A stretch of DNA of 64,000 nt from Mytilus californianus. Taxonomy: Eukaryota; Mollusca; Bivalvia; Mytilida; Mytilidae. Both the position numbers and the translations under genes were made by a program. The DNA lies in NCBI RefSeq assembly GCF_021869535.1, contig NW_026262701.1, positions 5,409,501 to 5,473,500 of the forward strand, in the 5' to 3' direction. The notes below the pieces were generated by a model. The model made no database searches and was not told where the DNA came from. It saw only the letters and a list, made by a program, of their open reading frames with translations. Every line of letters begins with the position of its first letter. The stretch's first letter is position 1. Of the stretch, positions 63,879 to 64,000 are shown in pieces.

Positions 63879-64000
63879 CTAATATACAGAAATTAAAATA
63901 TCGTTAGTAAAGATTAATTTATAAAATGGAGTGATATTCTGTTCATATGTTATATGTATAGATTATTGGGTGTCCACACATTGATACAGACCTGCCAACT

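Overview
The window is animal genomic DNA, most likely from a marine bivalve close to Mytilus. The coding sequence is split by many short GT-AG introns, the base composition is AT-rich, and the introns are full of short dispersed repeats ending in ggacggacagac-type strings, which I associate with bivalve genomes. No prokaryotic, organellar, tRNA or rRNA gene was seen.

Almost all coding capacity belongs to one gene on the minus strand: an RNF213 (mysterin)-like giant AAA+ E3 ubiquitin ligase. I rebuilt 49 coding exons (named E1 to E49 in transcription order, E1 at 63721..63878 and E49 at 921..1119). Every junction has GT-AG (AC/CT on the plus strand) and compatible phase, and the spliced reading frame is open from E1 to a stop at 921. 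It gives about 2,526 residues, which is the C-terminal half of a protein of roughly 5,000 residues; the N-terminal half lies beyond the right edge. Read 5' to 3' on the minus strand it encodes: an AAA module with intact Walker A and Walker B (E1-E5), degenerate AAA modules and linkers (E6-E19), a hinge/E3 shell (E20-E24), a C3HC4 RING (E25), a long helical E3 shell (E26-E33), an RZ zinc finger with the same Cys/His spacing as human RNF213 (E34-E35), and the C-terminal domain (E36-E49).

Layout from left to right: 1-920 downstream of the stop; 0.9-2.6 kb last three exons; 2.6-6.2 kb nested dispersed repeats; 6.4-14 kb C-terminal-domain exons with a hAT-like element, a hairpin and a SINE; 14.5-16.0 kb a Harbinger-like element; 16-23.9 kb RZ-finger exons with repeats and a piggyBac-like MITE; 25.5-30.1 kb E3-shell and RING exons; 31.4-34.3 kb a 54-bp minisatellite that begins inside the 5' splice site of E23; 34.5-38.2 kb exons with a Penelope-like remnant; 39.1-42.2 kb a composite terminal-inverted-repeat element holding a LINE 3' end; 42.4-52.9 kb the exons between the AAA core and the hinge, including a five-copy tandem exon array at 50.5-51.1 kb; 53-57.2 kb nested mobile elements; 57.4-64 kb the AAA exons.

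The most unusual points are: the minisatellite that has copied a 5' splice site about 50 times; the five-copy exon array in which only the first copy keeps the frame; and the absence of any cysteine in E36, where human RNF213 carries its transthiolation cysteine. I did not find a separate undescribed gene system; the other long ORFs are antisense shadows, minisatellite translations or transposon fragments.
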